The notes under the pieces are model-generated. The model was not told the DNA's origin. It made no database searches and was given only the letters and a program-made list of their open reading frames with translations. Shown here in pieces: positions 31,537 to 40,784 of a DNA stretch of 40,784 nt (positions within the stretch are counted from its first letter, which is position 1; each line of letters opens with the position of its first letter). The position numbers and the translations under genes were made by a program. This DNA comes from UBA7185 sp964606855 (lineage in GTDB: Bacteria > Bacillota > Peptococcia > Peptococcales > Peptococcaceae). The stretch is taken from contig CAZSHM010000010.1 in assembly GCA_964606855.1 (NCBI GenBank), positions 1 through 40,784 of the forward strand, written 5' to 3'.

Positions 31537-32151
31537 CTATAAGGAAGCCAGAACCTCGACTGCCTGTGCGGGGATGGCCACTTGCCCGTGCTCCGCGAAG
31601 AAATCCACCACGGTGTCCACCCAGGTGCCGTATTCCTCCAAAATCCCATGCAGTTCTTCCACCGCGGCCTCGTCCGGGAACAGCAGATAATAGCACTCCC
31701 GATAGCGGTATAGGCTGCTCTCCCCACTGAAACGCGGCTGTATCGCTTTTGCCAGACGGATCGCATCCTCCAACTGCGCAAATTGATAGACGACATCTTC
31801 CGTCAGCTTTTCCGGAAAATCCTCGTCCTCCTGCAGCAAGTCCTCCAGAAAGGCGTGCCCAATCTCCTCCAGATCCAGGTCAAAGGGCAGCTTGCGCTTT
31901 GTGCTGCTGACTTTTGTCACCGTCACCAAGAGACTGTCCCCCGTCATCGGATACGCCTCAATCATCAGCTGGGTGTCCTGCCCCACATCAAACCCGCAGA
32001 CCCGCTGAGCTTCCTCGAGCATCTCCTGGAACATTTTCTGCGCCACGGGATTGTACGGCACCATGTCCCACTTGTGCAGATTGCGCTGCCGCATATCCTC
32101 CTTGCTGATGATGACCTGCAATTTATTGTCGTTGACCAAATTGAATTTCAC
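31537..32151 (-). CDS. mecA: Adaptor protein MecA
   Basis: MecA delivers substrates such as ComK to ClpC-ClpP. The 204-aa protein has the N-terminal recognition domain (MKFNLVNDNKLQVIISKEDM...LHKWDMVPYN, about 1-80) and a C-terminal domain (from about 125, QFAQLEDAIRLAKAI to the end) that would bind ClpC, joined by an acidic linker (LLQEDEDFPEKL). The start codon is GTG 32151 with GGAGGTGGT 7 nt upstream. It is a single-gene transcript with its own promoter (32204-32231) and terminator. Being next to dprA, another competence-related gene, is suggestive but not proof of competence. Confidence 0.9.
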   Translation of the reverse strand: MKFNLVNDNKLQVIISKEDMRQRNLHKWDMVPYNPVAQKMFQEMLEEAQRVCGFDVGQDTQLMIEAYPMTGDSLLVTVTKVSSTKRKLPFDLDLEEIGHAFLEDLLQEDEDFPEKLTEDVVYQFAQLEDAIRLAKAIQPRFSGESSLYRYRECYYLLFPDEAAVEELHGILEEYGTWVDTVVDFFAEHGQVAIPAQAVEVLASL

Positions 32152-32203
32152 TGCACACCACCTCCGAATCCGACGGAACTCGTTTCACTGGAATTCAACT
32201 AAT

Positions 32204-32231
32204 ATTATAAGTTACGGAGCCTTCTTGTCAA
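32204..32231 (-). promoter_or_regulatory. Sigma-A promoter of mecA
   Basis: On the minus strand TTGACA (32231-32226), a 16-bp spacer and TATAAT (32209-32204): perfect hexamers, with the start codon about 50 nt downstream. Confidence 0.9.
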
Positions 32232-32343
32232 GATCCATGCCGGATCTTCTTCTATAATTTGTGTTTCTCTCCCATACGGCCCCGCGCCTCCGGCCGCAGC
32301 GGCGGCGCGGACGCGGGCCACGCGGCTCCTTCCGGCGGCATAG

Positions 32344-32370
32344 AAAAAGGGGACGGAATCCCGTCCCCCT
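32344..32370 (-). terminator. Rho-independent terminator after pckA
   Basis: On the minus strand GGGGACGG and CCGTCCCC pair around a 4-nt loop and are followed by TTTTT. It lies about 150 nt past the pckA stop; nothing else of note is in that gap. Confidence 0.8.
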
Positions 32371-32518
32371 AAAGCGCGTACACGCGATGTGCAGGGTCTC
32401 CCCCGCAAGCCCAATCTGTGGATGACACAAACTACTCTAATAGAGAGGATACGGGACTTCCGTCTTTCTCTCTGCAGATCCCCCGCTCGCCGATGTCTCG
32501 GGAATGCTCTCCAGCCGC

Positions 32519-34111
<1,593 letters not shown>

Positions 34112-34175
34112 AATACGCCTCTCTCCCATACTCTACCGTGGATTATTGTTTTCCAGGCACGTATCGTGCGTATCT

Positions 34176-34204
34176 ATTGTACACGGTTCCCGCAATTAGG
34201 TCAA
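34176..34204 (-). promoter_or_regulatory. Sigma-A promoter of pckA, with a palindrome at the start site
   Basis: On the minus strand TTGACC (34204-34199), a 17-bp spacer and TACAAT (34181-34176). The inverted repeat GCACG-TAT-CGTGC (34157-34169) begins at about +1, a possible operator. Confidence 0.85.
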
Positions 34205-34262
34205 CTATTTTCCGGAAAAAAGATAAATAATACGCACAATTCGCCCGTTTCTCCGCGCAAAA

Positions 34263-34346
34263 GCGGCTTTCCCCGCGGGGAAAGCCGCCTGATGTACCGG
34301 ATCGGTTCGCGCCGCGCGGGGCGGGTTTCCCCGCGCGCGGCAGAAC
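34263..34346 (-). terminator. Two GC-rich hairpins after thiI
   Basis: The first lies close to the thiI stop (34304-34346: long arms, GGTTC...GAACC at the base). The second is a perfect palindrome at 34263-34288, ending in GCTTTTGCG on the minus strand. They probably terminate thiI in tandem, but the T run is short. Confidence 0.6.
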
Positions 34347-34357
34347 CGCCTAGGAGA

Positions 34358-35575
34358 TCAAACTACGGGGATGCCGTCCTCCTCGCGGCGCTCCGGCCTG
34401 TCCTTGGCATAAACCACCATCCGCTGCGTGCCTGCGACCGCCTCCGCCACCAGAGCGGAGAGATCCAGGCGCGCCTCCTCGCGCGCACAGGCCTCCGCGC
34501 GCGGCTTTGTCTTGGGATTCTTCGGGACAAAGAGCGTGCAGCAGTCCTCGTAAGGCAGAATCGACGTCTCATAGGTGCCGATTTTCTGGGCCATCCGGAT
34601 GATCTCCTCTTTTTCCATGGTGATGCAGGGCCGCAGAATCGGCATCCCCGCCACACAGTTGATGGCATAGAGACTCTCCAGGGTTTGGCTCGCCACCTGA
34701 CCCAGGTTGTCTCCGGTGAAGATCGCCAGACAGTTGCGCTGGCGGGCGATCTCCTCCGCGATGCGCACCATGATGCGCCGCATAATCGTGATGCGCATCG
34801 AGTCGTGGCAGTAGTGCGCGATCTCCTCCTGGATCTTGGTGAACGGCACCATATGCACCACCATCCGGTTCGAGTAGCGCGCCAGCTCCCGCGCCAGCTG
34901 CAGCACTTTCTCCTGCGCCTGCAGACTGGTGTAGGGGTAGCTGTGGAAGTGAACCGCCTCGACGGTCACACCCCGCTTCATCGCCAGCCATGCCGCCACC
35001 GGGCTGTCGATGCCGCCGGAGAGCAGCACCACGCCGCGGCCGCTGCTGCCCAGCGGCAGACCGCTCACGCCCGGGTAGCGGCGCGTGTAGATATACGCGC
35101 CGTCCTGGCGTATCTCCAGCAGGAGCTCCACCTGATAGTGGCGCAGATCCACCGAGAGCTCCGGAATCGCCTGCAGCACAGGGCCGGCGATCATCTTCTG
35201 CAGCTCCGGCGAGGGGATCGGAAAGCGCTTGTTCGGCCTGCGCACACTGACGCGAAACGTCGTTGGGCCGTGTACCACGCTCTGCATCTCCTCCAGCGCC
35301 ATCCGCTGCATCTCCTCCAGGTCCAGCGCCGCTTTGCGGGCGGGACTGTAGGAGGTGATGCCGAAGACATGATCGAGCGAATCGTAAAATGTTTCCGGTT
35401 CCCGCCCGTCCAGCCGCAGGTACACCCGCCCCATCTCCCACTCGATGGTCGGCGTGAAGTCCAGGTCGGTGCGAATCTGTTCGCGGATGTTGTGCACCAG
35501 CTGGTTCAAAAAATCCTTCTGATTTTTCCCTTTCAGCGCAATCTCGCCATAGCGGATCAGAATGTGATCGTACAT
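34358..35575 (-). CDS. thiI: tRNA 4-thiouridine synthase ThiI
   Basis: ThiI adenylates U8 of tRNA for 4-thiouridine formation and in many bacteria also supports thiamine thiazole synthesis. The 405-aa protein has an N-terminal ferredoxin-like/THUMP part (MYDHILIRYGEIALKGKNQK, then THUMP to about residue 165), and the PP-loop GVVLLSGGIDSPVAAWLAMK with FHSYPYTS and TGDNLGQVASQT. It lacks the C-terminal rhodanese domain with its active Cys, as is normal in Firmicutes, where a dedicated desulfurase (NifZ) supplies sulfur; no such gene is next to it. The start is ATG 35575 behind AGAGGGGAG. Confidence 0.95.
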   Translation of the reverse strand: MYDHILIRYGEIALKGKNQKDFLNQLVHNIREQIRTDLDFTPTIEWEMGRVYLRLDGREPETFYDSLDHVFGITSYSPARKAALDLEEMQRMALEEMQSVVHGPTTFRVSVRRPNKRFPIPSPELQKMIAGPVLQAIPELSVDLRHYQVELLLEIRQDGAYIYTRRYPGVSGLPLGSSGRGVVLLSGGIDSPVAAWLAMKRGVTVEAVHFHSYPYTSLQAQEKVLQLARELARYSNRMVVHMVPFTKIQEEIAHYCHDSMRITIMRRIMVRIAEEIARQRNCLAIFTGDNLGQVASQTLESLYAINCVAGMPILRPCITMEKEEIIRMAQKIGTYETSILPYEDCCTLFVPKNPKTKPRAEACAREEARLDLSALVAEAVAGTQRMVVYAKDRPERREEDGIPVV

Positions 35576-35641
35576 CTGCACTCCCCTCTTCCCTCCGCGG
35601 AGCGCCGGCGGCGCGGGCATCTCCCCCGCGCCCGCCCGGGC

Positions 35642-37195
35642 TCACTCCGCATAGCGTTTGCCGCTCTTCTTTCCGTCGCGGCCGTAGGCGGTCGGTTTGA
35701 CGCCGCGCGCGGAATAGTCCCGTTTCTTGGCGGCGTCCCGCGCATAGCGGCCGTCCCTGGCGGAGGCGCGTCCGCCCGCGCCTCCGTAGTAGCCGCCGCG
35801 CCCGCCGCGTATGTTCTGCCCCCAGGCGCGCTTATCGCCGGCCTGCCGCCCATCCCCGCGCTTCACATAGATCGGCTTCTCCGCGCTCAGATGAATCCGT
35901 GCCGCCGCGGCCTCGCGGTCCACATCGCCCGCCAGAAGCTCCAACGCTGCCGCCAGAACGTCCGCGCCCTCGTGCGCCCGCAGCAGCGCATCGGCCAGCT
36001 CCCGATAGTGCTCGGTCCGGCCCGCGCGGAGTGCCGTCTCGATCTTCTCCTGCAGCAGAACCTGCTGCTTTTGCCGGCTGTCCTGGGCGGAGGGCAGACG
36101 GGTCTTGGTCAGCTTGCGATGGATGGTGCGCTCGATCGTCTTCAGGTGAGCGAACTCCCGCGGCTCCACGAACGTGATGGCCATGCCCTCCTTGCCGGCA
36201 CGTCCGGTACGCCCGATGCGGTGCACATAGCTGTCGATCTCCTGGGGCAAGTCAAAATTGAACACGTGCGTCACACCGGTGATGTCCAGGCCGCGCGCCG
36301 CCACGTCCGTCGCCACCAGAATCTGGATCTGCCCGCTGCGGAATCGCTGCATCACCGTGTCGCGGGCGCGCTGCGTCAAATCGCCGTGCAGGCCCTCCGC
36401 CCGGTAGCCCAGTTTCTGCAGCGCCTCGGTCAGCTCATCCACCCGGCGCTTGGTGCGGCCGAAGATCATGGCCCGCTCCGGATTGTGGATGTCCAGGAGA
36501 CGACAGAGCAGCTGCAGTTTCTCCTGCTCCGGCACCTCAAAATACTGCTGCTCGATGGCCGGCACCGTCAGCTCCTGCGCCTTGACCCGGACCAGCTGCG
36601 GATCCCGCATGAACCGGTTGGCGATGGATTGAATCTCCTCCCGCATGGTGGCGGAGAACATCATCGTCTGCCGATCCTCGGGGCAGGCGGAGAGAATCGT
36701 CTCGATGTCCTCCAGGAAACCCATGTTGAGCATCTCGTCCGCCTCGTCCAGGACCACCACGGACAGATGCTCCAGGCGAATGGTTCTGCGTCGCATGTGA
36801 TCCAGGAGGCGCCCCGGCGTCGCCACAAGGATCTGCGGACGCGTCTGCAGCTCCCGTATCTGGCGGGTGATCTCCTGCCCGCCGTAGACCGCCAGCGAAT
36901 GCACCGGCAGATACTTGCTGAGCCTGCGCACCTCCTGCTCCACCTGGATGCAGAGTTCGCGGGTCGGCGTCAGCACCAGCACCTGAACCCGCTCCTCCTC
37001 CGTGATCCGCTGCAGGAAGGGAATGGCGAAAGCCGCCGTCTTGCCTGTGCCGGTCTGCGCCTGCCCGATCACATCGCGCCCCTCCAGCGCCAGCGGGATC
37101 GCCTGCTCCTGAATGGGCGTCATCTCGGTGAAATGCATCTCTTCCAGGGCCTCCAGCAGCTCTTTTTTCAAATTCAGCGTTTCAAAACAAAGCAT
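35642..37195 (-). CDS. DEAD-box RNA helicase (CshA/DeaD-like)
   Basis: ATP-dependent RNA helicase for RNA decay, ribosome assembly or cold adaptation. Motifs in order: Q motif FTEMTPIQEQAIPLALEGRD, I QTGTGKTAAFA, Ia PTRELCIQV, Ib TPGRLLDH, II VLDEADEML, III FSATM, IV MIFGRTK, V VATDVAARGLDI and VI YVHRIGRTGRAG. The core ends near residue 360. After a helical linker comes a basic, Gly/Arg/Tyr-rich tail (NIRGGRGGYYGGAGGRASAR) resembling an RGG box. A full DbpA-type RNA-binding domain is not obvious, so the subfamily is left open. At 517 aa it is close to CshA. ATG 37195 follows GGGAGGAATTCG. Confidence 0.92.
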   Translation of the reverse strand: MLCFETLNLKKELLEALEEMHFTEMTPIQEQAIPLALEGRDVIGQAQTGTGKTAAFAIPFLQRITEEERVQVLVLTPTRELCIQVEQEVRRLSKYLPVHSLAVYGGQEITRQIRELQTRPQILVATPGRLLDHMRRRTIRLEHLSVVVLDEADEMLNMGFLEDIETILSACPEDRQTMMFSATMREEIQSIANRFMRDPQLVRVKAQELTVPAIEQQYFEVPEQEKLQLLCRLLDIHNPERAMIFGRTKRRVDELTEALQKLGYRAEGLHGDLTQRARDTVMQRFRSGQIQILVATDVAARGLDITGVTHVFNFDLPQEIDSYVHRIGRTGRAGKEGMAITFVEPREFAHLKTIERTIHRKLTKTRLPSAQDSRQKQQVLLQEKIETALRAGRTEHYRELADALLRAHEGADVLAAALELLAGDVDREAAAARIHLSAEKPIYVKRGDGRQAGDKRAWGQNIRGGRGGYYGGAGGRASARDGRYARDAAKKRDYSARGVKPTAYGRDGKKSGKRYAE

Positions 37196-37225
37196 CGAAT
37201 TCCTCCCGGATACAGTTTATATCCA

Positions 37226-37253
37226 ATTATATCCAAATTTCGGCAATCGTCAA
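37226..37253 (-). promoter_or_regulatory. Sigma-A promoter of the DEAD-box helicase gene
   Basis: On the minus strand TTGACG (37253-37248), a 16-bp spacer and TATAAT (37231-37226). The motif GGATATAA is repeated just downstream (TTGGATATAATTGGATATAA). Confidence 0.82.
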
Positions 37254-37503
37254 GCGATTCTCCTCTCAGTTTAGCGGAGGCGGCGAAAAAACACAATTCT
37301 TTCTTGCCGCTTTCCGGATATCATTCTTTATTTCACATATTCCCCGGCGGCAGTCGCTTCTATCTTGCCGAACGCATACCAATAATTCCCAACGGATCCA
37401 CCGAATAGCCGGTGCCTCTCCCACATTATCCGGGCCTTGCCGCACGGGCGCGGCGGATTCCACAGAAAAAATTTCCAAACGGGCATTTGCCGCAAAACGT
37501 GCA

Positions 37504-37532
37504 TTGACGGACGCCGCAGAATGGTATAAAAT
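37504..37532 (+). promoter_or_regulatory. Sigma-A promoter of the UPF0182 gene
   Basis: TTGACG (37504-37509), a 17-bp spacer and TAAAAT (37527-37532), with the start codon about 90 nt downstream. Confidence 0.72.
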
Positions 37533-37622
37533 ATCGGGGAACAGAAAATTACCGGCCCGGACGCGGGCACAACAGAAATCAAATCGGCCTTTTCTCATTT
37601 TTTCACACAGGAGGAGATCATC

Positions 37623-40541
37623 TTGCGCAAAAAGACCAAAGTGATCATTCTGGTCGTCGTGGCGCTGGCGCTGCTGCTCTTCTGCATGCCGCAGATCGCC
37701 CATTTTGCCACCGACTATCTCTGGTTCGCCGAACTGGGCTACCAGCCGGTGTTCCTCACCTTCAGCTTCGCCAAATTTGCTGTCGGCTTCGTCGTGTTCC
37801 TGCTGGTGTTCCTGGTGTCCTACGCGACGCTCCTGGTGAGCACCAAATACCAGCCCGAAGTGACGGTCGCCGGGGACAATGTCGTCAACGTGCCCAACAA
37901 AAAAACCGGCAAGCGTCTCTTGGCGCTCATCCCCTCTCTGGGCTTGGGCCTCTTTGCCGGTGTGCTCTCCGCCACGGCGCTGTGGCAGAACATCCTGCTC
38001 TTTCTGCACCAGACACCCACCGGCGTGACGGATCCCGTCTTCCACAGGGATGTCAGTTTCTATTTCTTTGATCTCTCGCTCCTGGAGACGGCCTTCGGGC
38101 TGATCATGCTGTTCCTGATTGTGATCTTTCTCTTCAACCTGCTGCTGACGCTCTATCTGCAGGGCTTTCGCAAGCAGGCTTTCCGGCTCATGGGGAAGCG
38201 AATCGTCTACTTTGCCGTGGCCTTTGTGCTGCTCTTGATCGTGGGCTTCCAGCTGCGGGCGGCCGATCTGCTCTATGTGCAGGACGGCTCCTTCTACGGC
38301 GCGGGCTACACCGATCTCCGCGTGACACTCCTGATGTACTACGCCGCCTCGGCGGCCTGCGTGCTGGCGGCCATCACCATGCTGGTTGGGATGCGAAAGA
38401 AGAGCGCCAAGATCTTCATCTCCGGCCCGGTCATTTTGGTTCTCATCCTGCTGGTGGGCACCGTCGCCTCCGGTGTGGTGGAGAGCTTTGTGGTGAAACC
38501 GGCGGAGATCGCCCGTGAGAAACCCTACATCGCCAACAATATCGATATGACCGCCAAGGCCTACGGCCTGGACAACATCGTCGAAGTGCCCTTCAATGCC
38601 GACGGCACCCTGACCGCCGCCGATCTGGAGGAGGACGCGGACACGCTCAAGAACATCCGCCTGATCGACTACCGCCCCACCATCACCGTGTTCAACCAGA
38701 TGCAGAGCATGCGCCTGTACTATAAATTCGTGGATGTGGATATCGATCGCTACGACATCGACGGCGTGCAGCAGCAGGTCTATCTCTCCGCGCGCGAACT
38801 GGATCAGAACAGTCTGGACAGCAGCGCGCAGACCTGGGTGAACCAGTATCTCAAGTACACACACGGCTACGGCGCGGTGGTCACACCGGTGAACCGCATC
38901 ACCACCCAGGGACAGCCGGAGATGTGGACACAGAACATCCCGCCTGTCAGCAGTGTGCCGGAGCTGGAAATCACACGGCCGGAGATCTACTACGGCCAGC
39001 TGACGAACGATTACGTCATCGTCAACACCGAGGAGCCGGAGTTCGATTATCCTATCGGCGACACGAACGCCCAGACGCAGTACGCGGGCGAGGGAGGCAT
39101 CCGCATGACGTTGGGAAACAAACTTCTGTTCTCCCTGGACCGCGCCAACTACCGAATTCTCTTCTCCAACCTGATCAACAGCGAGAGCCGGATCATGCTG
39201 CACCGCAACATCCTGGACCGCGTGGAAAAGATTGCGCCGTTCCTCACCTTTGACCACGATCCCTACCTGGTGATCGACAACGGACGGCTGGTGTGGGTGA
39301 TCGATGCCTACACTTCCAGCAACAAATACCCGTATGCGGCCCCCGTCACCAACACGGAGTCGACCTTCTACGGGCAGAATTACATCCGCAACTCTGTCAA
39401 AGCGACGGTGGATGCCTACGACGGCAAGACCAATTTCTATATTGTCGACGCGACCGATCCGCTGGCGCAGAGCTATTCCAAGGTATTCCCCGGGCTCTTC
39501 CAGCCGCTGGATGCCATGCCGGAATCCCTGCGGGAGCATCTGAAGTATTCCGAGGCCCTCTTTGAAGTGCAGACGGAGATCTACCAGCAGTACCACATGA
39601 AGGATCCCACCGTCTTCTACAACAAGGAGGACGTGTGGAGCATCGCCAACGAGATCTACGGCAACGAGACCAGCGTGATGGAGCCCTACTTTGTCAATAT
39701 GCGTCTGCCCGAAACCGCGGAGCTGAACGGCTCCAACGAGCTGGAATTCCTGCTGATGCGGCCGTTCACGCCTACGCAGAAACAGAACATGGTCTCGTGG
39801 CTGGCGGCCCGCAACGACGACGAACACTACGGGCAGCTGGTGCTGTTCAAGTTCCCCAAGCAGAGCACCATCTACGGTCCGATGCAGGTGGAAGCGCGCA
39901 TCAGCAACGACTCCGAGATCTCGCAGAATCTGAATCTGTGGGATCAGCAGGGGTCTTCCGTCATCCGCAGCGATCTCCTGGTGATTCCGATCCAGAACTC
40001 CATCCTCTACGTGGAGCCCATCTATCTGACCACCAACAACGAGAACAGCCTGCCCGAGGTGGTGCGCATCGTGGTGTCCTATAAGGACCGCGTCGTGATG
40101 GCCAGAACCCTGGATGAGGCGCTGACAGAACTCTTCGGCTCCTTTGAGAGCGAAGCCTCCCCCGGCGAGCCGACGTCGCCCCCGGAGGGCCTCACGTACA
40201 ACGATGTGGCGCAGCAGCTGAAGGCGGCCTACCAGAGCGCCAAGCAGGCGGCACAGCAGGGCAATTGGGCGGAATACGGCGTGTATCTCGACGAGCTGGA
40301 GCAGCTGATCAACCAGCTGGATAACGCCTCCGCCGGCGCATCCAACGAGACCCTCCCGGAGGCGAATCCCGCCGAGGAGCCGACTGTCGAAACAGAGCCC
40401 GGCAGCGAGAATAACGCTGTGGAAAACAGCGGCGCGCCGGAGCCCGGGACGGGCAGCTCTGAGCCTGTCACAAACCCGGATGATGTTTGGGCATCCGTCA
40501 CGGGCGGCGAGTCCGACGGCGGCGATGCGGGATCCGTCTGA
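37623..40541 (+). CDS. UPF0182 (COG1615) large membrane protein
   Basis: A 972-aa membrane protein of the uncharacterised UPF0182 family. The N-terminal third has about seven hydrophobic spans (VIILVVVALALLLF at 7-20 onward, the last near residue 290) and the family phrase DYLWFAELGYQPVFLT. The large remainder is extracytoplasmic, with conserved segments NNIDMTAKAYGLDNI, RLIDYRPTITVFNQMQSMRLYY, LFSNLINSESRIMLHRNI, YPYAAPVTNTEST and NYIRNSVKATVDAYDGKTNFY. The last 110 residues are a helix (DVAQQLKAAYQSAKQAAQQG) followed by an acidic Pro/Ser/Glu tail. The start codon is TTG 37623, just after GGAGGAGATCATC; no ATG is suitable. The function is unknown. It is a single gene opposite the helicase. 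Confidence 0.93.
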   Translation: MRKKTKVIILVVVALALLLFCMPQIAHFATDYLWFAELGYQPVFLTFSFAKFAVGFVVFLLVFLVSYATLLVSTKYQPEVTVAGDNVVNVPNKKTGKRLLALIPSLGLGLFAGVLSATALWQNILLFLHQTPTGVTDPVFHRDVSFYFFDLSLLETAFGLIMLFLIVIFLFNLLLTLYLQGFRKQAFRLMGKRIVYFAVAFVLLLIVGFQLRAADLLYVQDGSFYGAGYTDLRVTLLMYYAASAACVLAAITMLVGMRKKSAKIFISGPVILVLILLVGTVASGVVESFVVKPAEIAREKPYIANNIDMTAKAYGLDNIVEVPFNADGTLTAADLEEDADTLKNIRLIDYRPTITVFNQMQSMRLYYKFVDVDIDRYDIDGVQQQVYLSARELDQNSLDSSAQTWVNQYLKYTHGYGAVVTPVNRITTQGQPEMWTQNIPPVSSVPELEITRPEIYYGQLTNDYVIVNTEEPEFDYPIGDTNAQTQYAGEGGIRMTLGNKLLFSLDRANYRILFSNLINSESRIMLHRNILDRVEKIAPFLTFDHDPYLVIDNGRLVWVIDAYTSSNKYPYAAPVTNTESTFYGQNYIRNSVKATVDAYDGKTNFYIVDATDPLAQSYSKVFPGLFQPLDAMPESLREHLKYSEALFEVQTEIYQQYHMKDPTVFYNKEDVWSIANEIYGNETSVMEPYFVNMRLPETAELNGSNELEFLLMRPFTPTQKQNMVSWLAARNDDEHYGQLVLFKFPKQSTIYGPMQVEARISNDSEISQNLNLWDQQGSSVIRSDLLVIPIQNSILYVEPIYLTTNNENSLPEVVRIVVSYKDRVVMARTLDEALTELFGSFESEASPGEPTSPPEGLTYNDVAQQLKAAYQSAKQAAQQGNWAEYGVYLDELEQLINQLDNASAGASNETLPEANPAEEPTVETEPGSENNAVENSGAPEPGTGSSEPVTNPDDVWASVTGGESDGGDAGSV

Positions 40542-40637
40542 TCCGCTCTATCCGCCCGGGGCGCGGCAATCCGGCTCTCCTGGAAATGCCCGTGAAAAAC
40601 CGCGCCGGGCGCTCCTGCCCATCGGGACCACAATCGA

Positions 40638-40784
40638 ATCGGGTAGAAGGCTGGCCATTAGCTGGCCAGCCGACCTCCCACAGAACCGTGTGTGCCGGTC
40701 TGGTACACGGCTCCTCCCCTGCTTGTGCTGTGACAGACTTGCTGTAGTAGGAATAGAAAAACTGGAATCCGGCCCTTTCAAGCC
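40638..40784 (-). mobile_element. 3' end of a group II intron (partial, runs off the window)
   Basis: Read on the minus strand, 40713-40683 begins GAGCCGTGT, contains the AGC triad, and closes with ACACGGTTC, pairing over nine bases like intron domain V. It is 31 nt rather than the usual 34, and its apical loop is poor. Next come TGTGGGAGG and a hairpin GGCTGGCC/GGCCAGCC (domain VI-like), then TTCTACCCGAT, a typical bacterial intron 3' end with the boundary at about 40638. The intron body and any reverse transcriptase lie to the right of the window. A degenerate remnant is possible. Confidence 0.55.

Larger units (their letters stand above)
37196..37622. other. Divergent promoter region between the helicase and UPF0182 genes
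   Basis: 427 bp. The left end carries the helicase promoter (37226-37253), the right half the UPF0182 promoter (37504-37532). The middle has a minus-strand open frame (37328-37582) whose sequence is not protein-like; I see no gene. Confidence 0.6.

Noticed and set aside
37328..37582. An 84-codon minus-strand ORF in the helicase-UPF0182 gap
   Set aside because: It has no ribosome binding site, contains the UPF0182 promoter region, and most of it does not look like protein. Only its last 20 or so residues look ordinary.
37266..39827. An 853-codon minus-strand open frame
   Set aside because: It is the mirror of the UPF0182 gene, with His/Asp/Val/Gln-rich sequence and no ribosome binding site.

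Overview
The window reads as chromosomal DNA of a moderately GC-rich member of the Firmicutes (Bacillota), probably an anaerobic clostridial-type bacterium. The evidence is the block dprA-topA-trmFO-xerC-hslV-hslU in the Bacillus/Clostridium order, a glycine T-box ahead of glyQS, MecA, DivIC followed by a YabR-like S1 protein, ATP-type PEP carboxykinase, the bifurcating transhydrogenase NfnAB, strong GGAGG ribosome binding sites and several near-consensus sigma-A promoters. The genus cannot be read from the sequence. No rRNA, tRNA, CRISPR array or prophage was seen.

Layout. Positions 92-3703 (minus strand) hold a housekeeping run: divIC, an S1-domain protein, a Ppx/GppA phosphatase, tgt and yajC, where YajC carries a long acidic tail. 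Positions 4156-8464 are visibly AT-richer and accessory: two related lipoproteins (one with a frameshift near its end), two small peptides, an HTH regulator and an orphan protein with a PD-(D/E)XK-like motif. The last two genes are each preceded by a copy of the same 29-bp element. Positions 8807-12279 (plus) form a redox unit: consensus promoter, nfnA, nfnB, an SDR dehydrogenase and a terminator. Pyrimidine-nucleoside phosphorylase (minus) follows.

Positions 13802-15342 (plus) combine a consensus promoter, a yybP-ykoY (Mn2+) riboswitch whose P1 helix and terminator exclude one another, and an ion-transporter (IT) superfamily permease. This is the best candidate for an under-described function, a metal-responsive and possibly manganese-exporting permease. 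Then on the minus strand come xerD-deoB, mnmA, and promoter/T-box/glyQ/glyS. The long cluster dprA-topA-trmFO-xerC-hslV-hslU-galU lies just upstream, at 31291-22666. MecA, pckA, thiI and a DEAD-box helicase follow on the minus strand with recognisable promoters or terminators. A large UPF0182 membrane protein is read divergently from the helicase on the plus strand. The right edge (about 40638 onward) looks like the 3' end of a minus-strand group II intron whose body lies outside the window.

How the parts relate: NfnAB can balance NADH, NADPH and reduced ferredoxin, and the co-transcribed SDR is a plausible user of its NADPH. DeoB and Pdp feed nucleoside-derived pentose into central metabolism. 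Tgt, MnmA, TrmFO and ThiI are four separate tRNA-modification enzymes. XerC/XerD, TopA and DprA act on DNA topology and recombination. HslVU and MecA serve regulated proteolysis.
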